Assembly (NCBI GenBank): GCA_945865885.1
Contig: CAMBEZ010000011.1
Span: 1 to 48,490 of the forward strand
Source of the DNA: Owenweeksia hongkongensis DSM 17368
GTDB lineage: Bacteria > Bacteroidota > Bacteroidia > Flavobacteriales > Schleiferiaceae
Length of the DNA: 48,490 nucleotides
Direction: 5' to 3'
The stretch's first letter is position 1. Every line of letters begins with the position of its first letter. Below, in pieces: positions 32,501-40,334 of this stretch. The notes below the pieces were generated by a model. The model searched no databases, was not told where the DNA came from, and saw nothing but the letters and a program-made list of their open reading frames with translations. Both the position numbers and the translations under genes were made by a program.

Positions 32501-34347
32501 ACATAGTACTTCTGCGGTCCTTGAGGCACGTTGAATCCATTTACCAACAACTTGTACGGACCGGCCAGCGGGTCTGCCAAGGTCACCTGCTCAACGTTGT
32601 TCAGGGAGTCTACGGCACGAACCGCAGGGGCGCTCAAGCTTGCCGCAGTCTTGTTGGGATTGAGTACCCACGGCAGCCAGAATTGACCGTCGCGAACCAA
32701 GCGAAAATTCAAGTTATTTACCAAAGCGCGCCCGGCGTTGGCCAAGGCTTCGGGATCCGTCCAGTACACCAGTACGCGAAGCTCCTTGGTGTTGGCCGGT
32801 ACGTTGAGGTTCAGGGTATCGGTTTGCCCAGCGCTCAGCGAATCAATTAGGAATCGGTTCTGTTCAATTGCCCGTGCCGCGCGCAGTGCGTTGATCCGTC
32901 CGTATCCGTAAAGGAAATCCGGTCCGGCATTGCCCAAATCATCCGCGGTGTTCATCACGATGGCTTTGACCAATCCACCGTCGGGATCTTGGCCGGTGTG
33001 GGTGGACCTGTAGGCGTGGTAGAGGGTGGCCAAAGTGCCTGCCGTACCGGGGCACGCCATGGACGTGCCGGTGAAGGAGGCGTAGCTGTGGTTCTCAATG
33101 GTGGAGAAAACGTTAGTTCCCAGGGCAGCAACCTCTGGTTTGATGCGGCCGTCGTGGGCCGGACCGCGGCTGCTACTGGCTGCAATGGCGTCGTTGCCGT
33201 CCAAATTAGCTACGGCAATAACGTTTTTTCCTTGCTTGTGTCCCCCCGTAATGTTTCCCCAGCCAGCTCCTGCTCCGTAGTTGCAGTTGGCGGTACCATT
33301 GTTCCCGGCGGAGAAAACGTGCATCAATTTTTTGTTTTGGCGGATGTCTTGGTCCATGTTTCGGGTGTTCATCGTGTACCCCGCGTTGCAACCGTCGGAA
33401 TACGACGAATTGGTGATGCGAACGGCGTGAAGCCCGTAGTGGTTGTCTACCTGGGAGAGGTTGCCAGGGTACGAATAATAGACCAAATCAGCGCCCGGTG
33501 CATTTCCCCGTCCGCGCGGATCTTTGTTGCCGCCGCCCAATATGGTGCCGGCCACGTGGTCCCCGTGGTTGCCCTGCGACGCATTGGAATAATTGGCCAA
33601 AATGCGACCGGTGAAATCCACGTGCGGTCCAATGTCTCCGTCGTCGCCATGTCCTACTACCACACCGGTCCCGTCGTAAGCGCGGCCGCCGGTGTACTCG
33701 TTTTGGATGGCGTTGGTGCGGTGGTTTTTGCGTCCCACGTTGTTTTCCGGCTCCGCTGGGGCCTCTTTTTGCTGCACAAACTGAACCGCGGGGTGGGCTG
33801 CCAAAGCGCGCAGTGCTTGGGGGATGACGTGTACGCGAACCACCTGGGGCTCGTCGGTTTCAACCCGCACCACTTGGGCGACGGAAGAGCCCGACAGCTG
33901 TTGTTCAAAACGCAAGGCAGAATTAGGGTCCGCCAGCAAAAACAAAACCTCCCACCGGTCCCGTACCGCTACGTAATCGGGGACGTTTCCGTTGGAAAGC
34001 AACTGCGTCAGCTTCATTTCTGCCGACAGACGAGACCATCCCACCGCATGGGGTTCTGCCCCCGCTTTCACGCGCCCGGGAACACCGCGCAGCAAGTAGG
34101 CTCGATCCGGAAGGTACCCAACCAGTTCCCAACCCGCTTTTTGCCACGATCCTTTTTCCGCGTCGGTCAATACCCGGTCAAAAGCAACCACACGGTACAT
34201 ATTTTGGGCCTCTTTTTCGTCTGCATCCGCTGTTGCGACGGACTCATTTTGTGGCGTTAGGACGTACGTACCTGATTGAAAATGAACTCGTTGACCAACG
34301 GAAACAAACGAGCTTAGGGCCAAAAGACCCGCAAATAGCTTTTTCAT
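29503..34347 (-). CDS. T9SS-secreted S8 subtilisin-like protease, multidomain
   Basis: This 1614-residue secreted serine protease starts at ATG 34347 with a signal peptide (KLFAGLLALSSFVSVGQ). A propeptide-like region runs to about 215. The peptidase S8 domain spans about 225-540, with Asp235 in HGDDGDIGPH, His261 in NHGDHVAG, the oxyanion Asn349 in SAGNNG and nucleophile Ser429 in GTSMACPGTAG. Beyond it are a P-domain-like beta sandwich (VPANTKELRVLVYW), an FN3-like segment and CARDB-like repeats. MAM-like modules similar to those of the giant at 17752-22611 follow ('GKYLYLESS', 'VDDISIQE'). Two PKD domains (VRVTNPFG region and VDFTDLTAQPTT) and a C-terminal type A T9SS signal (WAVPNPTTGWVRWE) complete the protein. 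It probably digests environmental protein. It ends at a bidirectional terminator. Confidence 0.93.
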   Translation of the reverse strand: MKKLFAGLLALSSFVSVGQRVHFQSGTYVLTPQNESVATADADEKEAQNMYRVVAFDRVLTDAEKGSWQKAGWELVGYLPDRAYLLRGVPGRVKAGAEPHAVGWSRLSAEMKLTQLLSNGNVPDYVAVRDRWEVLFLLADPNSALRFEQQLSGSSVAQVVRVETDEPQVVRVHVIPQALRALAAHPAVQFVQQKEAPAEPENNVGRKNHRTNAIQNEYTGGRAYDGTGVVVGHGDDGDIGPHVDFTGRILANYSNASQGNHGDHVAGTILGGGNKDPRGRGNAPGADLVYYSYPGNLSQVDNHYGLHAVRITNSSYSDGCNAGYTMNTRNMDQDIRQNKKLMHVFSAGNNGTANCNYGAGAGWGNITGGHKQGKNVIAVANLDGNDAIAASSSRGPAHDGRIKPEVAALGTNVFSTIENHSYASFTGTSMACPGTAGTLATLYHAYRSTHTGQDPDGGLVKAIVMNTADDLGNAGPDFLYGYGRINALRAARAIEQNRFLIDSLSAGQTDTLNLNVPANTKELRVLVYWTDPEALANAGRALVNNLNFRLVRDGQFWLPWVLNPNKTAASLSAPAVRAVDSLNNVEQVTLADPLAGPYKLLVNGFNVPQGPQKYYVVYEFVPDYVELTYPMGGEAVVPGSNESIRWDASAGTTPFTLEWSSNGGTSWSLAGTAPAAARSANWSVPTTPTGDLRLRIVRGTQSDETNAPLKNIGVPGGLAVSWMCPDSTKLSWNVVPGASAYTVYRLGARDMDSLTTVVAPTLTLVMPAIQNTWFAVAAVTSNGRAGGRSIAIEKGTTLSGCIVQKDAAVQTITAPVAGQLPSCQPTGNINVQFVWKNAGTDTLTSVPFSYKLNNGTPASQTATGTFLPGYQGPISFTLPANASAVGTYTLAVYSSLAGDQNRYNDTVKVVFNVVASGPVATLPYVQNFDAFTNCATTSNCASTVCALGGGLTNAPNGAVDGIDWRVHNGTTPTANTGPNGDHTNGTGKYLYLESSNCFNQVAHLLLPCVNLANTTLPELSVWVNMNGASSGTFAIDVLVDNVWNLNAVPPKSGPQGVNWFQVKASLANYVGKVVQIRLRGTTGATGSSDLAVDDISIQEITAAPVASFNAAPSNACPGQTITLSDASTNGSISRVWRIQPSGGVFVNGTDSTSAVAKIQLNAVGVYAVTLRVTNPFGSDTTTVSNALTISNGALLPLTQNFNSVWVPSGWSLGNPDNGTTWDRVNVVNRDGTSSQAARLDNFNYNAPLAEDYLATPTLNVQGAAGRMTFEVAYAPYSASYPDGLRVDISTDCGQTWTPSGYAKPWNILATTAATTSAFTPNNAAQWRVDTVNFPTNLNSVAFRFASINGYGNNLYVDNVNIVLNTAVAPVANIAPVNGTVCLAVNKNYSAQNVVSTSTYSWNFGPNAAPSVASGPGPHSIMYVMPGAQNVVLTVTNSVGTDVDTLALNVPAPLVPQYSYTSNFGQQTVDFTDLTAQPTTSRLWTFSDGTTSALASLTKPFPSTGGTFSVQLRVTDACGPVDTSFTVYVSGVGLGEDGLALWAVPNPTTGWVRWESNGLSVLAWKAVDALGRVVRVSGSDELTRVDLSQVPAGLYTLEAITDRGAVSVRVQVLPQ

Positions 34348-34425
34348 AGGGTCCAATATCGGGAAGAAACCGGCGCACTGGGACCCAGGAGTCATCGATT
34401 TTACCCATCGCGGGTAAGGAATTAT

Positions 34426-34920
34426 CTATCGAGCGGGTGGGTCCAACCGACGGTAAACCGTCTCCAATTTTTCCGCAATGTGCACTACGGCCGGACACAC
34501 CGCCGCATTTCGTTCCGTCAGCTCCAAAATTTGGGCTTGTTTGGGGCGGTCCGTGTGGGGAAACTCCCGGCAGGCCTTGGGTCGGTCGTCGTAAATGGTG
34601 CACGCATTGTCCGCGGCCAAAAAGGCACACGGCACCTGTTGCAGCACGGTGTCGCCGTCGTCGTCCACCCGCAAGTACGTCTTGAAAAAATCGACCGCCT
34701 TCATCCGCAAGCGCTTGGCTACGCGCTCGACGTCTTTATCGATCCACAGCGGTCCGGTGGTTTTGCAGCACTGCGCACAATCCAGGCAATTGATTTTGGC
34801 AAACGCTTGCCGATGCGCCGTGTGCACCACGGTGTCTAAATCCCGGGGCGGGCGCTGCTTCAACTGCCGAAAGAGGGGCGCGAAAACAGAGGTTGGGTTG
34901 TTCTTTTTGCGGTTGCTCAC
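34426..34920 (-). CDS. YkgJ-family cysteine cluster protein
   Basis: This 164-residue cytoplasmic protein has the conserved YkgJ cysteine pattern: NCLDCAQCCKTTGP, then VPCAFL, ACTIYDDRPKACREFP and a later AVCPAV. The cluster is thought to bind zinc or an iron-sulfur centre, and the function is not established for the family. Its start overlaps the TlpA-like gene by 4 nt (ATGA). It closes an operon of phosphohexomutase, TlpA-like protein and itself. Confidence 0.88.
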   Translation of the reverse strand: MSNRKKNNPTSVFAPLFRQLKQRPPRDLDTVVHTAHRQAFAKINCLDCAQCCKTTGPLWIDKDVERVAKRLRMKAVDFFKTYLRVDDDGDTVLQQVPCAFLAADNACTIYDDRPKACREFPHTDRPKQAQILELTERNAAVCPAVVHIAEKLETVYRRLDPPAR

Positions 34921-36155
34921 TCGCTTACCAATTTAGCCAGAAGGGCCCATTGCCGATCCCGATGTTCCATATACTTCCGCGTTCCGGGTCCGTAAAATCC
35001 GGTGGAGACCACCCGAACCGCGCCTTTTTTGTCCACAAATAGCGTGGTGGGGTAACCGCCAAATTGCTCTAAGTCTGGGAATACCGAGCCCACGGCACCA
35101 ATTTTACCGCCAAACAAAACGGGGTAGGGGATTTGCAAGTCCCGAACACATTTTCCGAGGGGGATCTTGGCTTCTTCCCGGTTTGCGGAACGTTCAAATG
35201 CCACGGCAACAAATTCCACCCCCTTCGGTGCCCAGTTGTTGTGAAAATCCACCATCATCCGGGTTTCGTCCATGCAATTGGGGCACCACGAACCCATGAG
35301 TTGAATAACTGCTGCTTTTCCTTGGATGAGACCGCCCAGGTCCATGGATTCTCCGGTATTCCATTCGGGCAGCACCGCACTGATGCGCGCATCCGGCTTC
35401 ATTCTGGCGATGGATTCGGGATCCCGCAACGCAAACGTTTCGCTGGGCTGAGCGGTAAAAGGTGCGGTGTATTTTTTACCGCTAAAATGGTGCCCGCGCA
35501 ACGAACCGTCGCGGGCGATTTGGGCTTTGAAAACGTAGGCGTGAATACCGTCAAAGGTGCTCATCCAGAGGGTTTTATCCACCACATTTCCCTGTAAAAA
35601 GCGGTAGTCACCCGATTCCGTCAAAATACTGCCGTAAAATCCGTTAATGCTCACGCGGTCCAATTCCCATACCGCCGGGGTGGGTGCGACCGCATCGGAC
35701 TCCAGGCTCATTTGGTAGCGGGGGCGCACCACCGCCGGGAAGCCTTCGGTGTGTTCCCCGGGAAAACGCTCGCCGTCGTCTTGGCGGAGTTCCAAAGGAT
35801 AACGCTGGTTTCCGGCGTCGTACCGAACCCAGTAGCCGCGCAAAACGCGACCGTTGTCCGCAAGGGCCAGGTGAAAAGCGTTGTTGAACACCGGGAAAGA
35901 GAAGACCATGGAATCACCAATTGGCTCTTCCGGGTGCATGGAAATGCGCTCGTCCGCGTTGAACAAAACGGCTGGGGCTCCTTCGGCCTGGCTCCACGTC
36001 CAGTGAAACGGCAAAGAAATGCTGTCGTTTAATTGCAGCACCCCTCGGTACCGTTGCGCGTCTTGCGCCGCAGCGGAGCTGGATAAAACAGCAAGTACTG
36101 CACAGAGTAAGGCCGCGGTTCTCCAGCGAAGGATGGGGTTCATCGGGTAGTTCAT
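34917..36155 (-). CDS. Exported TlpA/thioredoxin-fold protein with long N-terminal domain
   Basis: This 412-residue protein has a signal peptide (WRTAALLCAVLAVLSSSAAAQ). A beta-rich N-terminal half of about 240 residues is not recognised. The C-terminal TlpA/AhpC-TSA domain carries the redox CxxC in LMGSWCPNCMDETRMM and the cis-Pro region FGGYPTTLFVDKKG. TlpA-like proteins reduce disulfides or maturate cytochromes in the periplasm. The start may be ATG 36155, overlapping the mutase stop by 4 nt, or the ATG four codons later. It is the second gene of a three-gene operon. The N-terminal half may bind a partner or a ligand. Confidence 0.87.
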   Translation of the reverse strand: MNYPMNPILRWRTAALLCAVLAVLSSSAAAQDAQRYRGVLQLNDSISLPFHWTWSQAEGAPAVLFNADERISMHPEEPIGDSMVFSFPVFNNAFHLALADNGRVLRGYWVRYDAGNQRYPLELRQDDGERFPGEHTEGFPAVVRPRYQMSLESDAVAPTPAVWELDRVSINGFYGSILTESGDYRFLQGNVVDKTLWMSTFDGIHAYVFKAQIARDGSLRGHHFSGKKYTAPFTAQPSETFALRDPESIARMKPDARISAVLPEWNTGESMDLGGLIQGKAAVIQLMGSWCPNCMDETRMMVDFHNNWAPKGVEFVAVAFERSANREEAKIPLGKCVRDLQIPYPVLFGGKIGAVGSVFPDLEQFGGYPTTLFVDKKGAVRVVSTGFYGPGTRKYMEHRDRQWALLAKLVSE

Positions 36156-37831
36156 GCTTGTGAAAATTCGTTTGCGTAGGCGGAAAGTCGGTCTTCACCG
36201 CCGGCGCCCACCGCACAAAAGTAAAATTTGATTTTGGGTTCGGTACCCGACGGTCGCGCCGTCAAGACGTCGCCGTTGCTCATGTGCCATTGGAGCACGT
36301 CGGAAGCGGGGAGGTCCAGGGGTTCGCTCAACCCCGTGCCGTAGTTGGTTCGCGTTTGCGTCTTGTAGTCGGACAGGGCAGCAACCTCAATGCCTGCGAT
36401 TTGGCGCATGGGAGCTTCCCGGAATCGACGCATACTCGCCGCTATGGCCTCTGCTCCAGCGCGACCTTGCCGCGTTACGGACACCAGTTTTTCCCGATAA
36501 ATTCCGTGCTCCGCATACAGCAGTTGCAGTTGTTCGTAAAAACTTCTTCCCTGCGCTTTGTGCCACGCGGCCGCTTCCGCCAAAACAACCGCGGCGGAAA
36601 CGGCATCTTTGTCCCGAACAAAGTCGCCGATTAAATAACCGTAGCTCTCTTCGCCGCCCACCAAAAATTGCTTTTTGCCCTGATAGCGTTCAATCAATTG
36701 AGCAATCCATTTGAAGCCCGTGAGGCAAACTTCTACAGCCACCCCGTACCGAGCCGCAATGGCGTCCAACAAAGGGGTAGTAACGATGGTACGCGCCACA
36801 AATGGATGGTTTGGAAGGGTTCCCGCTGCAAGGTGTTGCGCCAGGACGTAATCTACCAAAACCGCTGCCGTTTCGTTGCCGTTGAGCAATACCCACGAGC
36901 CGTCCGGTTTGGGGACGGCCAATCCCACACGGTCTGAGTCTGGGTCGCAACCCACCACCAAATCAGCATTCGATTTTTGCGCCTGTTCTACGGCCATAGC
37001 CAAGGCGGCCGGTTCTTCCGGGTTGGGGGAGTGTACGGTTGGAAAGTTTCCGTCCGGCTGGGCCTGAGCTTCCACCAATTCCACTTGGGTAAATCCGCTG
37101 CGCTCCAAGGCTTGAGGCAACAACGTGATGGAAGTGCCGTGGAGCGGCGTAAACACAATGCGCAAATCTCGTTTGCCCGCGTCGGACCACCGAACGGTTT
37201 GCAACGCCTGAAGGTAGGCCTCGTCCAGTTCAGCGCCCAAAGGCAAAACAGAACCCGTTCCTCCGCTCCAACGGACGTCTTCCAAACGCGTGGAACGTAC
37301 TTGTTCCAACAAGGCTTGGTCGTGGGGAGGGACCAACTGGCCGCCGTCGGACCAATAAACTTTGTAGCCGTTGTATTCTTTGGGGTTGTGCGATGCCGTC
37401 AGAACAATTCCCGCATGGGCGTTCATGCGACGCACGGCAAAACTCAACCAGGGAGTGGGGCGAAGTTCTTCTGCCAAATAAACCTGCACTCCGTTGGCGG
37501 CCAATACTTCCGCAACGGATTGGGCGAGCGATGCGCTGTTGTTTCGGGAATCGAAGGCAATGGCCACGCGCAGTTTCGGTTCGGAAAAAACCGATGCCAA
37601 ATAAGTAGCCAACCCTTGCGTGGCCAACCCCAGCGTGTAGCGGTTGATGCCGTTGGAGCCCAACCGCATAATGCCCCGCAGGCCGCCAGTACCAAATTCC
37701 AATTCGCGGTAAAAGGCTTCTTCCAACGCCTCCGGATCTTCCGCAAGCAAGCGTTCAATTTCCCGCCGATCGGACGGGTCCAGTTCACTGTTGAGCCATT
37801 CCTGGGCTCGTGCTAACGCTTGGGGATCCAT
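36152..37831 (-). CDS. Phospho-sugar mutase (phosphoglucomutase/phosphomannomutase)
   Basis: This 559-residue alpha-D-phosphohexomutase moves phosphate between C1 and C6 of hexoses. All four family loops are present: the phosphoserine loop VLTASHNPKEYNGYKVYW, the metal-binding VGCDPDSDRVGLAV, the sugar-binding VGGEESYGYLIGD, and the phosphate-binding RPSGTEPKIKFYF. The length is typical of the ~560-580-residue Bacteroidota and Firmicutes branch. It leads the operon with the TlpA-like and YkgJ genes. I see no clear -7 box upstream. Whether glucose, mannose or both are used cannot be decided. Confidence 0.94.
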   Translation of the reverse strand: MDPQALARAQEWLNSELDPSDRREIERLLAEDPEALEEAFYRELEFGTGGLRGIMRLGSNGINRYTLGLATQGLATYLASVFSEPKLRVAIAFDSRNNSASLAQSVAEVLAANGVQVYLAEELRPTPWLSFAVRRMNAHAGIVLTASHNPKEYNGYKVYWSDGGQLVPPHDQALLEQVRSTRLEDVRWSGGTGSVLPLGAELDEAYLQALQTVRWSDAGKRDLRIVFTPLHGTSITLLPQALERSGFTQVELVEAQAQPDGNFPTVHSPNPEEPAALAMAVEQAQKSNADLVVGCDPDSDRVGLAVPKPDGSWVLLNGNETAAVLVDYVLAQHLAAGTLPNHPFVARTIVTTPLLDAIAARYGVAVEVCLTGFKWIAQLIERYQGKKQFLVGGEESYGYLIGDFVRDKDAVSAAVVLAEAAAWHKAQGRSFYEQLQLLYAEHGIYREKLVSVTRQGRAGAEAIAASMRRFREAPMRQIAGIEVAALSDYKTQTRTNYGTGLSEPLDLPASDVLQWHMSNGDVLTARPSGTEPKIKFYFCAVGAGGEDRLSAYANEFSQA

Positions 37832-37891
37832 GCAAAAAGGTTTGGTACCTAAAGATAGGGAGGGTCTGGCAGACTGAAGTGGGTCTGAAAT

Positions 37892-37912
37892 AGAAAAGAA
37901 CGCGTCTTTTCT
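37892..37912 (-). terminator. Weak hairpin at the ribH stop codon
   Basis: AGAAAAGA and TCTTTTCT pair over 8 bp around a 5-nt loop. The stem includes two bases of the ribH TAG. AT-rich pairing and a broken T-run make it a weak terminator candidate between ribH and the mutase gene. Confidence 0.3.
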
Positions 37913-38390
37913 AAAAATGGGCCATTTTCACCGCAGCTACTGCGGCTTCAACGCCCTTGTTTCCGTACTTGCCGCCGGCACGATCCAAACTTTGCTGCTT
38001 GTTGCGGTCCGTCAGGACACAAAAAATTACGGGAGCCTTGCCCAAGGTGTTCAACTGCGCAATGCCCTGGGTAACCCCTTGGCACACGTAATCAAAGTGA
38101 GCAGTTTCGCCCTCAATGATGCTGCCAATGACAATAATGGCGTCAAAAAAATCAATCTGATGAAGCAGCGTACGTCCGGCGTAAATCAACTCAAACGCAC
38201 CGGGAACGTTGTACCGGATGACGTCTTCTTGCTTAGCGCCCAAGGCCAATAAAGTACTTTGTGCTCCGGAGTAGAGGGCATTCGTGATGTCCGCGTTCCA
38301 CTCGCTCACAACCAGCGCAAAGCGCATGCCCTGTGCGGAGGGTACGCCGCTGAGGTCCAGTGCAGCGTACGGCTGTTCGGCCGTCGCCAT
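37911..38390 (-). CDS. ribH: 6,7-dimethyl-8-ribityllumazine synthase
   Basis: This 159-residue riboflavin enzyme condenses 5-amino-6-ribitylaminouracil with dihydroxybutanone phosphate. Diagnostic segments are VVSEWNADITNAL, YNVPGAFELIYAGRTLL, IVIGSIIEGETAHFDYV with the catalytic His, and the C-terminal DRAGGKYGNKGVEAA phosphate loop. The start at ATG 38390 lies 1 nt after the stop of the TPR gene, so the two are co-transcribed. The length is normal. Confidence 0.95.
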   Translation of the reverse strand: MATAEQPYAALDLSGVPSAQGMRFALVVSEWNADITNALYSGAQSTLLALGAKQEDVIRYNVPGAFELIYAGRTLLHQIDFFDAIIVIGSIIEGETAHFDYVCQGVTQGIAQLNTLGKAPVIFCVLTDRNKQQSLDRAGGKYGNKGVEAAVAAVKMAHF

Positions 38391-38391
38391 C

Positions 38392-39087
38392 TTATTCTTG
38401 GCCCAGTTTCGCCTTGCAGTAAGCAATGTCGCGTGCGGCCTCGTAGCCTTCGGCAGACTGGCTGTAATCCTTTTTGATTTGCTCAAAAAGATCAAGCGCC
38501 TGGTCGAAGTCCTCTTGCATTTCAGCCGTCAGGGCAGCTTTTTTCAAAAAGAAAGGCGTCTGCAAATCGTTGTCCGCAATTTTAGCCGCTTTCAAGTAGT
38601 AGCTCAGGGCTTCCTCGGGTTGTTTCAGCTCGATGAACGCATCTGCAATGCTGCCCCACTTATTGGCTTCCAACAAGCCGTCGTTGCTGGAAAAAGATTC
38701 CAGGGATTCAATAGCCTCTTGAGGTTGGCCCAGATCCAAGTAGCAAATTCCAGCGTAGTAGTTCGCCAAATTGCCTGCTTTGGTCCAGCCGTACTCGTCC
38801 GCAATGTCCAAGAAGCCCAAGACCTCCGCGTTGCCGTTGAGGGCAGACTTAACCGAATCCGCTGCAAATAAATTTTGTGCCTTGTACAGCGCCTCCTGCG
38901 CCTCAACTTCCATGGGCTTTTGGATCAATTCCTTGTAGCCGAACGTCAGCAGAACCAAGCCCACAACGGCTCCGCCGCCAATAAGCAAGATCCGCTTGTT
39001 CTTTTCTACAAAAGATTCTATGCGGTTGTATCCAACTTCTACGGCCTTTACCGGCTCGTTTAGGAGATCAAATTCGTTGTTTGCCAT
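38392..39087 (-). CDS. Membrane-anchored TPR protein (YfgM-like)
   Basis: This 231-residue protein has an N-terminal cytoplasmic stretch, one membrane helix (ILLIGGGAVVGLVLLTFGY, about residues 33-52) and then TPR repeats (NYYAGICYLDLGQPQEAIESL, ADAFIELKQPEEALSYYLKAA, FDQALDLFEQIKKDY). The architecture matches YfgM-type ancillary proteins near the Sec translocon, but the family is broad. It is divergent from recF, with a TAACTTTG box 23 nt upstream of its ATG, and leads a two-gene unit with ribH. Confidence 0.85.
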   Translation of the reverse strand: MANNEFDLLNEPVKAVEVGYNRIESFVEKNKRILLIGGGAVVGLVLLTFGYKELIQKPMEVEAQEALYKAQNLFAADSVKSALNGNAEVLGFLDIADEYGWTKAGNLANYYAGICYLDLGQPQEAIESLESFSSNDGLLEANKWGSIADAFIELKQPEEALSYYLKAAKIADNDLQTPFFLKKAALTAEMQEDFDQALDLFEQIKKDYSQSAEGYEAARDIAYCKAKLGQE

Positions 39088-39110
39088 GGGGGCTATTTCT
39101 TCAATGGCCG

Positions 39111-39118
39111 CAAAGTTA
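39111..39118 (-). promoter_or_regulatory. -7 box of the TPR-ribH operon
   Basis: The minus strand reads TAACTTTG (exact), 23 nt before ATG 39087. It nearly abuts the oppositely directed recF box. Confidence 0.5.
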
Positions 39119-39119
39119 C

Positions 39120-39127
39120 GACTTTTG
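39120..39127 (+). promoter_or_regulatory. -7-like box of recF
   Basis: GACTTTTG has one mismatch to TAnnTTTG and lies 4 nt before ATG 39132. Confidence 0.4.
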
Positions 39128-39131
39128 CAAC

Positions 39132-40226
39132 ATGCGCGACACAGTTTTGGATCACCTTCATCTGTTGAATTTCAAAAATCATCCGGAGTTGGAAGTGGAT
39201 TTTTCACCGGGACTCAATGCTTTTGTGGGCAAGAACGGTGCGGGTAAGACCAACGTGTTGGACGCCATCTACTACCTCTGCACCACCAAAAGCTACTTCC
39301 ACACCACGGACGCAGACCACGTTCGCCACGGCGAGACTTTTTTTGCCATCCGCGGTTTGTTTCGATCCGACGACGGCCCGATCAAGGTGCATTGTGCGGT
39401 TCAGCCCAGCCAAAAGAAGTCCTTTCGGGTGGACGATTCTGAATATGCTCGGCTTTCGGACCACATCGGCCGATTCCCCGTGGTGGTTATATCGCCCTCC
39501 GATCGCGATTTATTGTCTGAAGGAAGTGCCCTGCGTCGGAAGTTTTTGGACGGCATGGTGGCCCAAAGCGACCGCGTCTATTTGGATCGTTTGCTGCAGT
39601 ACCAGCGTGTGGTGCAGCAGCGCAACGCCTTGCTCAAGTATTTTGCGGCCAATCGGGTCTTTTCTGCGGAGCAACTGGCGCTCTACGACGTTCAACTTTG
39701 TGCGCTGGCCCCGGACCTTCACGCGGCACGGTTGGCCTTCACCAGCGCGTTTGCTCCGGAGCTCCAACGTTTTTATTCCCTTTTGTCTGGGGGGCAAGAG
39801 GCCGTAGATTGGACCTACGAATCAGACCTCAACAACGCGCCCCTGGATCAACTTTTGCGGGATTCTTTGGCCCGGGATCGCGTGGTGCAGTACACCACCA
39901 CGGGATTGCACAAGGACGATTTGGTGTTTACGCTCAACGGACATCCGCTCAAAAAGGTGGGTTCCCAAGGGCAACAAAAAAGTTATTTGGTCAGCGTGAA
40001 ATTGGCTCAGTTTGCCCAATTGACGCGCAGCCTGGGGCGAAAACCGCTCCTTTTGTTGGACGACGTTTTTGATAAATTGGATGCCGAGCGCGTGGAGGCG
40101 TTGGTGTCTTTGGTGAAAGCACAAGAGTTCGGGCAAATCTTTTTGTCAGACACCCACGCGGACCGCACCAACGCTTTGGTCAAACGCATGGACCCGGACG
40201 GTCGAGTGGTGGTTTTGGAACTGTAA
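39132..40226 (+). CDS. recF: DNA replication and repair protein RecF
   Basis: This 364-residue SMC-like ATPase binds gapped DNA and, with RecO and RecR, helps load RecA. It has Walker A (VGKNGAGKTNVLDAIYYL) and the RecF signature ISPSDRDLLSEGSALRRKFLD. Walker B with D-loop is LLLDDVFDKLDAERV. The start at ATG 39132 is supported by the promoter-like box 4 nt upstream. The DciA-like gene follows about 108 nt downstream on the same strand. recR is at 27.3 kb, so two members of the RecFOR pathway are in the window. Confidence 0.95.
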   Translation: MRDTVLDHLHLLNFKNHPELEVDFSPGLNAFVGKNGAGKTNVLDAIYYLCTTKSYFHTTDADHVRHGETFFAIRGLFRSDDGPIKVHCAVQPSQKKSFRVDDSEYARLSDHIGRFPVVVISPSDRDLLSEGSALRRKFLDGMVAQSDRVYLDRLLQYQRVVQQRNALLKYFAANRVFSAEQLALYDVQLCALAPDLHAARLAFTSAFAPELQRFYSLLSGGQEAVDWTYESDLNNAPLDQLLRDSLARDRVVQYTTTGLHKDDLVFTLNGHPLKKVGSQGQQKSYLVSVKLAQFAQLTRSLGRKPLLLLDDVFDKLDAERVEALVSLVKAQEFGQIFLSDTHADRTNALVKRMDPDGRVVVLEL

Positions 40227-40321
40227 GCTTCAGCCACAACCCAACCGCAACCCGCAAATAAGCACTACCACCCTCCGGAGCTTCGGGGGGAAGTTGTCCC
40301 CAACGGGGTTAAACGTTTGTC

Positions 40322-40329
40322 TATCTTTG
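40322..40329 (+). promoter_or_regulatory. -7 box of the DciA-like gene
   Basis: TATCTTTG is an exact TAnnTTTG, 5 nt before the GTG at 40335. It argues that the gene starts there and not at the upstream TTG (40317). Confidence 0.45.
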
Positions 40330-40334
40330 CTGCT

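Noticed and set aside
32989-34260. A 423-codon plus-strand frame antisense to the T9SS protease
   Set aside because: The opposite strand carries an intact S8 catalytic domain. The antisense product has no recognisable domain and no promoter box. GC-rich third positions explain the open frame.
34401-34417. A short inverted repeat (TTACCC / GGGTAA) between the YkgJ and T9SS protease genes
   Set aside because: The 6-bp stem has no T-tract and nothing supports an operator. It is too weak to call.
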